From an uncultured Clostridia bacterium (GTDB taxonomy: Bacteria; Bacillota; Clostridia; UMGS1883), in assembly GCA_947624455.1 (NCBI GenBank), contig CANQKL010000127.1, positions 1 through 5,052 on the forward strand: 5,052 bases of DNA. Reading direction: 5' to 3'. Made by a program: the position numbers and the translations under genes. Below, in pieces: positions 1 to 5,052 of the stretch. The notes under the pieces were generated by a model. It worked only from the letters and a program-made list of their open reading frames with translations, made no database searches and was not told the origin of the DNA. Numbering within the stretch: the stretch's first letter is position 1; every line of letters begins with the position of its first letter.

Positions 1-2
1 AT

Positions 3-605
3 GTCGGCGGCATTATGTTCGCGGCGGTTATGAGCGTTATCCCGCTAATTATAACCGGCGGCATACATATGGACGGCTTCTGCGATGCGAACGACGCCCT
101 TAGCAGTTGGGGGACAAGGGAAAAAATGCTGGAGATCATGGACGACCCTCACATCGGCTCCTTTGCCGCCGTCAGGGCGTCGCTGTATCTGCTGCTTCAG
201 GCGGGGATATTTTCCCAGATAAGCCGCTGGCAAATTATGCTGATCTGCGCCCTGAGCTTTGTTCAGTCGAGGGCGTTGAGCGGCCTTGGGGCGGTGATTT
301 TCAAGAGCGCCAAGGTCGGCGGAGATCTACAGAGCTTCAGCCGTCCCGCGGCCCGCGCCGCTGTGACCGTCAGCGAACTTTTGATACTGACCTTGACTCT
401 TGCGGCGGCGGCCCTCGTCGATCTTTTGCCCGGCCTTTGCGCCTTTGTGGGAGAGGTACTTTGCTTCGCCTTTTACAGGAGGATGTCCTACAAAAAATTT
501 GGAGGAGTGACCGGAGATTTGGCCGGATATTTTTTACAGATATGCGAACTGTCGGCGGCGGCTTTCGCCGTCTTTGCCGACCTGATAAGGAGCGCGGTAA
601 TATGA
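3..605 (+). CDS. cobS: Adenosylcobinamide-GDP ribazoletransferase (cobalamin synthase), 5'-truncated by window edge
   Basis: CobS is an integral membrane enzyme that joins adenosylcobinamide-GDP to alpha-ribazole (or its 5'-phosphate) to give adenosylcobalamin (or its phosphate). About 200 codons are visible. The reading frame is open to the window edge, and the family is usually around 250 residues, so roughly 50 N-terminal residues are missing; the ATG at 15 is an internal Met. The family's acidic motif appears as GGIHMDGFCDANDA, with the conserved HxDGxxDxxDx spacing, followed by EIMDDPHIGSFA, matching the usual 'EIMKDxxxGaFg' block. Near the C-terminus GGVTGDLAGYFLQICE matches the conserved GGxTGD segment. 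Several hydrophobic stretches (for example around the LLILTLTLAAAALVDLL region and the C-terminal 25 residues) fit membrane helices. Its stop overlaps the start of the next gene by 4 bases (ATGA). The family assignment is confident; the true start is not visible. Confidence 0.95.
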   Translation, partial: VGGIMFAAVMSVIPLIITGGIHMDGFCDANDALSSWGTREKMLEIMDDPHIGSFAAVRASLYLLLQAGIFSQISRWQIMLICALSFVQSRALSGLGAVIFKSAKVGGDLQSFSRPAARAAVTVSELLILTLTLAAAALVDLLPGLCAFVGEVLCFAFYRRMSYKKFGGVTGDLAGYFLQICELSAAAFAVFADLIRSAVI

Positions 606-925
606 GACTTATAGTAGGCGGGGCCTCTCAGGGCAAGACCCGCTATGCAAACGAGAGCTACGGCGGCTGCGTAAGGGATTTTCACCTTACGGTGCGCCGC
701 TGGCTGGATCAGGGCCTCGACCCTGTGGCGGAAAGTGAAAAATTCCTGCTTGAAAATCCCGACGCGGTCATAGTCATGGACGAGATAGGCTGCGGGATAA
801 TTCCCATTGAAAGAGCCGACCGCCTTTGGCGGGAGGCCGTGGGCCGGGTAGGCTGTTATCTTGCGCGGAGGGCCAAGACCGTGGAAAGAGTCGTCTGCGG
901 TATTCCCACAAAGATCAAGGGGTGA
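602..925 (+). CDS. cobU: Short CobU-like protein (adenosylcobinamide kinase/guanylyltransferase family, internally reduced)
   Basis: This 107-residue protein resembles the two ends of CobU, the enzyme that phosphorylates adenosylcobinamide and transfers GMP to it. The N-terminus has a Walker A P-loop, GGASQGKT (residues 6-13), equivalent to GGARSGKS in Salmonella CobU. The C-terminal half (about residues 55-107) follows the CobU core: DEIGCGIIP corresponds to NEVGMGIVP, then a WREAVGRV block (FRDIAGRV in Salmonella) and a VVCGIPTKIKG ending. Salmonella CobU is about 180 residues. The roughly 70 missing residues are central and include the region of the guanylylated histidine (His46) and the second acidic strand. 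Only one histidine is present (His28), and whether it is equivalent is unknown. The ATG at 602 is preceded by AAGGAG at 587-592 and overlaps the cobS stop; the frame is open further upstream but has no CobU similarity there. Short CobU-like proteins occur in Clostridia as far as I recall. Family membership is confident, full bifunctional activity is not. Confidence 0.82.
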   Translation: MRLIVGGASQGKTRYANESYGGCVRDFHLTVRRWLDQGLDPVAESEKFLLENPDAVIVMDEIGCGIIPIERADRLWREAVGRVGCYLARRAKTVERVVCGIPTKIKG

Positions 926-929
926 GCTT

Positions 930-1484
930 ATGACGCTGTATTTTATCCGGCACGGTAAAACCGCCGGAAACCTGGAAAAGAGATACATCGGCCGCACGAA
1001 TGAACCGCTTTGCCCCCTGGGCAGGAGCGAGCTGGAAAAAATAGAATATCCCCAGGCGCGGGCGGTTGTATCAAGTCCTTTGAACCGCTGCGTCGAAACG
1101 GCGCGGATCATCTGGCCCGATAAGGCTCCCCTCGTCTGTTCTGGCCTGAGAGAGTGTGATTTTGGGGCCTTCGAGGGAAAAAACTACGCCGAGCTGAACG
1201 CCGCGCCCGAATATCAGAAGTGGATAGACAGCGGCGGCGAAATGGCTTTCCCCGGAGGGGAGGACAAGAAAAGCTTTTCCGCCAGGACGGTTTTAGCCTT
1301 TGAGGAGCTGGCTCCGTCTCTCGTGGATGAAACGGCTTTCGTTGTCCACGGCGGCACCATTATGGCGATACTTGAGCGTTTTGTCCGGCCCAAAAGAAAA
1401 TTTTACGATTATTATGTGGAAAACGGCCGCGGCTATGCCGTCCGCTTTGACGGCCGAACCATGGGCATAACTGGGAGGATATGA
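930..1484 (+). CDS. cobC: Histidine phosphatase family protein, probable alpha-ribazole/adenosylcobalamin 5'-phosphate phosphatase
   Basis: This 184-residue protein belongs to the histidine phosphatase (phosphoglycerate mutase-like) superfamily. The signature FIRHGKTAGN lies at residues 5-14, with His8 the expected phospho-acceptor. SSPLNRCVETA (residues 48-58) supplies the conserved Arg53. RECDFGAFEGK (74-84) supplies the acidic Glu75, and VVHGGTI (138-144) supplies the second catalytic histidine, His140. In cobalamin pathways such enzymes (CobC) remove the 5'-phosphate from alpha-ribazole phosphate or from adenosylcobalamin 5'-phosphate, and the sequence alone does not separate the two. Location between cobU and cbiB supports the cobalamin role over a general sugar-phosphate role. 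The start at 930 was chosen because it places the RHG motif at the usual N-terminal position and has an AAGGGGTGAG ribosome binding site (917-926). The preceding gene ends only 4 bases upstream. The protein is soluble and of normal length. Confidence 0.88.
   Translation: MTLYFIRHGKTAGNLEKRYIGRTNEPLCPLGRSELEKIEYPQARAVVSSPLNRCVETARIIWPDKAPLVCSGLRECDFGAFEGKNYAELNAAPEYQKWIDSGGEMAFPGGEDKKSFSARTVLAFEELAPSLVDETAFVVHGGTIMAILERFVRPKRKFYDYYVENGRGYAVRFDGRTMGITGRI
1473..1478 (+). promoter_or_regulatory. Shine-Dalgarno GGGAGG before cbiB
   Basis: GGGAGG ends 2 bases before the ATG at 1481 and 5 bases before the ATG at 1484. The second spacing is closer to normal for bacterial initiation, so this site favours 1484 as the cbiB start. 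It lies inside the last codons of the phosphatase gene. Confidence 0.6.
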
Positions 1485-2437
1485 TGAGGATACTTGCGCT
1501 GCCCATAGGCTTTATTATAGACGCTTTTTTGGGAGATCCATATTCGCTGCCCCATCCGGTGCGTCTCATAGGCTCGGCGATCGACCGACTGGAAGCTCTG
1601 CTCCGCCGTCTGCTGCCGAAAAGAGAGATGCTGGCCGGGACGGTACTGGCGTTGACGGTAGCGTTGGTAAGCGCCGCCGTACCCGCGGTTATCCTTATTC
1701 TCCTTTACCGCGTACATTTTTTTCTGGGCTTGGCAGCGGAAAGCGTCATGTGCTACTATCTGTTGGCGGCCCGCTGCCTGACGAATGAAAGCATGAAGGT
1801 CTGCCGAGCCTTGGAAAACGGCGATACCGAGGGCGCACGGAGGGCCGTCTCGATGATAGTGGGACGGGACACGGAGACTTTGGACGAGGCGGGAATAATT
1901 CGGGCGGCTGTGGAGACCGTGGCGGAAAACACCTCTGACGGAGTCACCTCGCCTATGCTTTTTATGGCGTTAGGAGGCGCGCCTTTGGGATTTTTTTACA
2001 AGGCGGTCAACACCATGGATTCCATGATAGGCTATAAAAACGAAAAATATATAAAATTCGGCCGTTTTGCCGCGCGGCTGGACGACCTATTGAACCTTTT
2101 GCCTTCCCGGCTCACGGCGCTCGTAATGATAGCCTCGGCTGCCGTAGCCGGACTTGACTGGAAAAACTCGTTCAGGATATGGCGCAGGGACAGGCTTCGC
2201 CATACAAGCCCAAATTCCGCCCAGACCGAGGCGGTAATGGCGGGGGCGCTGGGGGTGAGGCTGGCTGGCGACGCCAGCTATTTTGGAGTCGTCCACAAAA
2301 AACCCACCATCGGGGACGGGCTTAGACCGGTCGAGGCCGGAGACATCCGCCTGGCAAACCGGCTAATGTACCTGACTTCGATTTTTACCCTCATCCTTTT
2401 AACTGGGGCGAGACTAGCGGCGGAGGTGATATTTTGA
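1484..2437 (+). CDS. cbiB: Adenosylcobinamide-phosphate synthase (cobalamin biosynthesis protein CbiB)
   Basis: CbiB is a membrane protein that joins adenosylcobyric acid to (R)-1-aminopropan-2-ol phosphate, giving adenosylcobinamide phosphate. The 317-residue product has the family's motifs in order: FLGDPYSLPHPVRLIG near residues 15-30, VGRDTETLDE near 116-125, AVETVAENTSDGVTSP near 132-147, KAVNTMDSMIGYKN near 163-176, RLDDLLNLLPSRLT near 198-211, SPNSAQTEAVMAGALG near 232-247 and RLAGDASYFG near 249-258. Hydrophobic segments around residues 2-17, 50-90, 147-162, 208-222 and 280-305 fit a polytopic membrane protein. Length is normal for the family. An alternative start at ATG 1481 adds one Met; 1484 is preferred from ribosome binding site spacing. 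The start overlaps the upstream stop by one base and the 3' end overlaps cobD by 4 bases. The neighbouring cobD makes its aminopropanol phosphate substrate. Confidence 0.95.
   Translation: MRILALPIGFIIDAFLGDPYSLPHPVRLIGSAIDRLEALLRRLLPKREMLAGTVLALTVALVSAAVPAVILILLYRVHFFLGLAAESVMCYYLLAARCLTNESMKVCRALENGDTEGARRAVSMIVGRDTETLDEAGIIRAAVETVAENTSDGVTSPMLFMALGGAPLGFFYKAVNTMDSMIGYKNEKYIKFGRFAARLDDLLNLLPSRLTALVMIASAAVAGLDWKNSFRIWRRDRLRHTSPNSAQTEAVMAGALGVRLAGDASYFGVVHKKPTIGDGLRPVEAGDIRLANRLMYLTSIFTLILLTGARLAAEVIF
2422..2430 (+). promoter_or_regulatory. Near-perfect Shine-Dalgarno that fixes the TTG start of cobD
   Basis: GGAGGTGAT is an extended match to the 3' end of 16S rRNA. The GGAGG core ends 7 bases before the TTG at 2434. 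It sits in the last codons of cbiB and has no ATG at proper spacing after it, so it supports TTG as the real cobD start. Confidence 0.8.
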
Positions 2438-3447
2438 CTCACGGAGGAGATATTTATTCCCGGAAGGTGGAGCTGGATTTTTCGGCCAATATAAATCCCC
2501 TTGGTATGCCCTCCGGCGTGCGGGAGGCTTTGACGGCCCGTATAGGGGAGTTTGAGGCTTATCCCGACGCCAACTGTACCGCTCTGCGCTCTGCCTTGGC
2601 TGAAAGGGAGGGGGTAGATATCGAAAATATTGTCTGCGGCAACGGGGCGTCCGACCTAATATATCGGCTGGCCCATGTCGTGAAAGCGGAGAAGGCCCTT
2701 GTCGCCGCGCCGACCTTTTCGGAATATGAAAAGGCTTTTATAGAAGCGGGAACCGAGGTAAGCCGCTTTTATCTGTCCGAGGACGGCGGCTTTCGCCTGG
2801 GCCACGAGATAAACAGATTTATTCCGCCGCGCGGGGCGGTTTTCCTTGCCAGCCCAAACAACCCTGACGGAGGACTCATAGCCGACGAGGTTCTGGAGGG
2901 AGTTATAGAAAGATGCCGCGCGGAGGGAGCCTTACTGATCCTTGATCAGTGCTTTGCCGACTTTACCGAGAACGGGCCGTGCCGACTGCGGCCGCCGGTG
3001 GCGATAAAGGCGTTTACTAAAATTTATGCCATGGCCGGGCTTCGGCTGGGTTATCTTGTATGCGCCGAAAAGGAGCTTGCAAAAAAGCTGGCCGACTACG
3101 GCCCGTGCTGGAACGTTTCCACCCCGGCGCAGATAGCCGGATTGGCGGCTCTTAGCGATAAAACGTTTATTCCCAAAACGCGGGAGCTTATCGCCCGGGA
3201 GCGGAGCTTCCTTCAGATGGCGTTGAAGGAGCTGGGATTTAAGGTGTTCCCATCCGAAGGAAATTTTCTGCTGTTCAAGGGCGACAAGGGCCTTGACTCA
3301 AGGCTGCTGCGGCGGGGGATCGCCATACGCTGCTGCGGCGACTATCACGGACTGAGCGACAGATTTTACCGCATAGCGGTTCGCTCCAGAGCTGAAAATG
3401 AAAGGCTTGTTGCGGCGATAGGAGAGATACTGAGGGAGGAAAAGTGA
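2434..3447 (+). CDS. cobD: L-threonine-O-3-phosphate decarboxylase (PLP-dependent, aminotransferase class I/II fold)
   Basis: CobD decarboxylates L-threonine O-3-phosphate to (R)-1-aminopropan-2-ol phosphate, the linker between the corrin ring and the lower-ligand nucleotide. The 337-residue protein shows the fold-type I landmarks: THGGDIY at the N-terminus, LDFSANINPLG (14-24), GNGASDLI (69-76, cofactor phosphate site), SPNNPDGG (140-147), LILDQCFADF (168-177, with Asp171 expected to contact the pyridine nitrogen) and FTKIYAMAGLRLGY (194-207), where Lys196 is the predicted Schiff-base lysine. The C-terminal FYRIAVRSRAENERL (311-325) matches the substrate-binding arginine block of CobD/HisC-like enzymes. 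HisC, a close relative, is a less likely identity because of the HGG start, the CbiB partner and the operon. Translation starts at TTG 2434, overlapping the cbiB stop by 4 bases; the next in-frame ATG (2506) would remove conserved residues. Length is slightly below Salmonella CobD (364 residues). Confidence 0.93.
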   Translation: MTHGGDIYSRKVELDFSANINPLGMPSGVREALTARIGEFEAYPDANCTALRSALAEREGVDIENIVCGNGASDLIYRLAHVVKAEKALVAAPTFSEYEKAFIEAGTEVSRFYLSEDGGFRLGHEINRFIPPRGAVFLASPNNPDGGLIADEVLEGVIERCRAEGALLILDQCFADFTENGPCRLRPPVAIKAFTKIYAMAGLRLGYLVCAEKELAKKLADYGPCWNVSTPAQIAGLAALSDKTFIPKTRELIARERSFLQMALKELGFKVFPSEGNFLLFKGDKGLDSRLLRRGIAIRCCGDYHGLSDRFYRIAVRSRAENERLVAAIGEILREEK

Positions 3448-3448
3448 A

Positions 3449-4909
3449 ATGGCAAAAGCGATAATGCTCCAGGGTACTATGTCTAACGCCGGTAAAAGCC
3501 TGCTTACCGCTGCCCTTTGCCGCATTTTCCGTCAGGACGGTTACAGCGTCGCTCCGTTCAAGTCCCAGAATATGGCCCTCAACTCCTTTGTGACGGCGGA
3601 CGGCCTTGAGATGGGACGGGCGCAGGTTATGCAAGCCGAGGCCGCCGGGACGGAGCCGGACGTTCGCATGAACCCTATACTTTTGAAACCCACGTCAGAC
3701 ATGGGTTCACAGGTTATCCTAAACGGCAGGACGCTGGGCAATATGAGAGCGGCGGAATATTTCCGGCGAAAAAGGGAGTTCGTTCCTGAGATAAAGAGAG
3801 CTTACGAATGGCTGGACAGCCGCTTTGATATTATCGTTATCGAAGGGGCGGGCAGTCCGGTCGAATTGAATTTAAAAAGCGACGACATAGTAAATATGGG
3901 CTTGGCGGAGCTTGTGAGTTCGCCGGTGCTGTTGATCGGCGATATTGACAGGGGAGGGGTGTTTGCTCAGCTTTTAGGCACTTTGATGTTGCTTGAACCA
4001 CGGGAGCGGGATTTAGTCAAGGGACTTATCGTGAACAAGTTCCGGGGCGACAGAGGTCTGTTTAAAGACGGGGTGAAAATTCTGGAGGAGCGCGGCGGCA
4101 AGCCGGTGGTCGGGGTAGTGCCTTATGTGGACGCGGACCTTGCCGACGAGGACAGTCTTTCGGAAAAGCTCGGCGCAAAAAAGGCCTCCAGCGTTGATAT
4201 TGCCGTTATACGGCTGCCAAGAATATCCAATTTTACCGATTTTGACTGCTTTTCCCGTTGTGGGAATCCAGTCCGCTATGTGGGCCGAGCCGGGGAGCTG
4301 GGCAGTCCCGATCTGCTGATTATTCCAGGCACAAAAAGCACCCTAGCGGACAGGCGATGGCTGCGCGAAACTGGACTTGAGGCCGGGATAAAGGATCTCG
4401 CCGTCCGAGGGACGCCGATCTTTGGAATCTGCGGCGGCTATCAGCTTTTGGGCAAAAAAATCTCCGACCCCGGCTGTGCTGAGGGCGGAGGAGAGGACGT
4501 TGGCCTTGGACTGCTGGACATGGACACAGTGTTTTGCGGCGAGAAGCTTCGAACGCAAAAAAGGGCCGTTTTTTCCAGTGTTGACGGCTTCTTTTCCTGC
4601 CTTGCCGGAACCGAAGCCGAGGGATACGAGATACATATGGGCATTACCGTTTCCCGAGAAAAGCCGCTTTTTGCCGATGGTGGCGGCTCAGCTAAGGGGA
4701 ATGTCTGCGGCTCGTACCTCCATGGGGTGTTTGACAGTCAAGCGGAGCGGGTGGTGAGCGACATATACCGCGAGAAGGGCCTTGAGTACAGAAGAAAAGC
4801 CCTTGACAAAGGCGACTATAATGAGTTACAATATAATAAACTGGCAGCGGCGGTGCGCCAAAGCTTGAATATGGAACTCGTTTACAGGGCGCTTGAGGAG
4901 GGTGTTTGA
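3449..4909 (+). CDS. cbiP: Cobyric acid synthase (adenosylcobyrinate a,c-diamide amidotransferase)
   Basis: CbiP (called CobQ in the aerobic pathway) uses ATP and glutamine to amidate four side chains, b, d, e and g, of adenosylcobyrinic acid a,c-diamide, giving adenosylcobyric acid. The 486-residue protein is full length. The N-terminal dethiobiotin-synthetase-like ATPase domain has a P-loop-type segment, QGTMSNAGKSLLTAAL (8-23), then APFKSQNMALNSF (35-47), NPILLKPTSDMGSQV (75-89), IVIEGAGSPVELNL (129-142) and LLIGDIDRGGVFAQL (161-175). The C-terminal glutamine amidotransferase domain begins around residue 250. It has IIPGTKST (291-298), the nucleophile Cys328 in FGICGGYQLLG (325-335), YEIHMG (393-398) and the catalytic His425 in GSYLHGVFDS (421-430). 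Val427 replaces the glutamate of triad amidotransferases, as is usual in this family. A GGGAGG site (3434-3439) lies 9 bases upstream of the ATG, and cobD ends one base before it. The cbiP symbol is chosen because cbiB and the likely anaerobic host suggest the anaerobic pathway. Confidence 0.96.
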   Translation: MAKAIMLQGTMSNAGKSLLTAALCRIFRQDGYSVAPFKSQNMALNSFVTADGLEMGRAQVMQAEAAGTEPDVRMNPILLKPTSDMGSQVILNGRTLGNMRAAEYFRRKREFVPEIKRAYEWLDSRFDIIVIEGAGSPVELNLKSDDIVNMGLAELVSSPVLLIGDIDRGGVFAQLLGTLMLLEPRERDLVKGLIVNKFRGDRGLFKDGVKILEERGGKPVVGVVPYVDADLADEDSLSEKLGAKKASSVDIAVIRLPRISNFTDFDCFSRCGNPVRYVGRAGELGSPDLLIIPGTKSTLADRRWLRETGLEAGIKDLAVRGTPIFGICGGYQLLGKKISDPGCAEGGGEDVGLGLLDMDTVFCGEKLRTQKRAVFSSVDGFFSCLAGTEAEGYEIHMGITVSREKPLFADGGGSAKGNVCGSYLHGVFDSQAERVVSDIYREKGLEYRRKALDKGDYNELQYNKLAAAVRQSLNMELVYRALEEGV

Positions 4910-5052
4910 TGTTACAGATATACTGCGGCGACGGCAAGGGAAAAACCACAGCCGCTCTTGGTCAGGCGTTGAGGGCGGCCGGAGCCGGAATGAGGGTACA
5001 CATCGTCCAGCTTATGAAAGGGCGTCCCACGTCCGAGCTGGCCGCGCTGGCG
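4909..5052 (+). CDS. cobO: Cob(I)alamin adenosyltransferase (BtuR/CobO/CobA family), 3'-truncated by window edge
   Basis: Forty-eight codons are visible before the window ends. The protein starts MLQIYCGDGKGKTTAALGQA, which carries the P-loop GDGKGKTT (residues 7-14) typical of the BtuR/CobO/CobA type of ATP:corrinoid adenosyltransferase. RVHIVQLMKG (about 32-41) follows and matches the 'VxIVQFLKG' strand, and the SELAAL near the edge also fits. The enzyme transfers the adenosyl group of ATP to cob(I)alamin-type corrinoids to form the Co-C bond, and is soluble. Family members are usually about 170-200 residues, so most of the gene lies beyond the window. The ATG overlaps the last base of the cbiP stop (TGATG) and has GGAGG at 4897-4901, 7 bases upstream. 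The gene could equally be named cobA or btuR; the family is clear, the symbol is convention. Confidence 0.9.
   Translation, partial: MLQIYCGDGKGKTTAALGQALRAAGAGMRVHIVQLMKGRPTSELAALA

Noticed and set aside
107..601. Upstream extension of the cobU reading frame to an ATG at 107
   Set aside because: This part overlaps cobS in another frame and its translation is Arg-rich and without family similarity. The P-loop expected at the CobU N-terminus begins right after the ATG at 602, which has a good ribosome binding site.
861..929. Upstream extension of the phosphatase frame to an ATG at 861
   Set aside because: It would add 23 unrelated residues before the conserved LYFIRHG start and overlap cobU. 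The ATG at 930 has its own ribosome binding site.
488..1111. Long open frame on the - strand (207 codons) across cobS, cobU and cobC
   Set aside because: It is antisense to three well-supported genes, its translation has no recognisable domain, and the frame ends where overlapping genes change phase. It fits a shadow of GC-rich codon use.
2264..2278. Palindrome GCTGGCG-A-CGCCAGC inside cbiB
   Set aside because: The one-base centre makes a poor hairpin, and the bases encode the conserved LAGDAS motif, so protein coding explains it. There is no sign of an operator.
2934..2950. Perfect inverted repeat ACTGATC-CTT-GATCAGT
   Set aside because: It lies in the middle of cobD, encoding the conserved LLILDQC strand, has no following T-run, and a 7-base repeat with a short loop is expected by chance in 5 kb.
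4125..4757. Additional + strand open frames inside cbiP (4125-4319 and 4422-4757)
   Set aside because: They overlap the strongly supported cbiP frame, lack domain similarity, and look like alternate-frame shadows.
1..5052. Search for a mobile element, CRISPR array, tRNA, riboswitch or toxin-antitoxin pair
   Set aside because: Essentially every base lies in one of seven cobalamin genes. No direct repeat array, terminal inverted repeats, transposase motifs or RNA gene structure was seen.

Overview
The window is a gap-free stretch of a cobalamin (vitamin B12) biosynthesis operon. All seven recognisable genes lie on the + strand, and both ends of the window cut a gene. The order is cobS (5' end missing), a very short cobU-like gene, a cobC-type phosphatase, cbiB, cobD, cbiP (cobyric acid synthase) and a cob(I)alamin adenosyltransferase gene (3' end missing). 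No RNA gene, mobile element, CRISPR array, riboswitch, terminator or long intergenic region is visible.

The organism is probably an anaerobic member of the Clostridia (Firmicutes). This is inferred from strong GGAGG-type ribosome binding sites before almost every gene, a TTG start, free use of ATA and AGG/AGA codons in a moderately GC-rich sequence, the clostridial flavour of CobS (HMDGFCDANDALSS), and the truncated CobU form. No marker gene is present, so the placement is tentative.

Layout: 3-605 CobS; 602-925 short CobU; 930-1484 phosphatase; 1484-2437 CbiB; 2434-3447 CobD; 3449-4909 CbiP; 4909 to the window end, adenosyltransferase. Neighbouring genes overlap by 1 or 4 bases or are separated by 1 or 4 bases, so one transcript with translational coupling is likely.

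Together the genes cover the late pathway. The adenosyltransferase attaches the upper ligand and CbiP amidates the ring to adenosylcobyric acid. CobD makes aminopropanol phosphate from threonine phosphate, and CbiB joins it to the ring. A CobU activity then activates the product with GTP, CobS attaches the lower-ligand nucleotide, and the CobC-type enzyme removes the remaining phosphate. Ring-forming genes, cobT and a threonine kinase are not in view and may lie outside the window.

I found no wholly new system. The most unusual item is the 107-residue CobU-like protein. It keeps the P-loop and the C-terminal core of CobU but lacks the central region that normally carries the guanylylated histidine.
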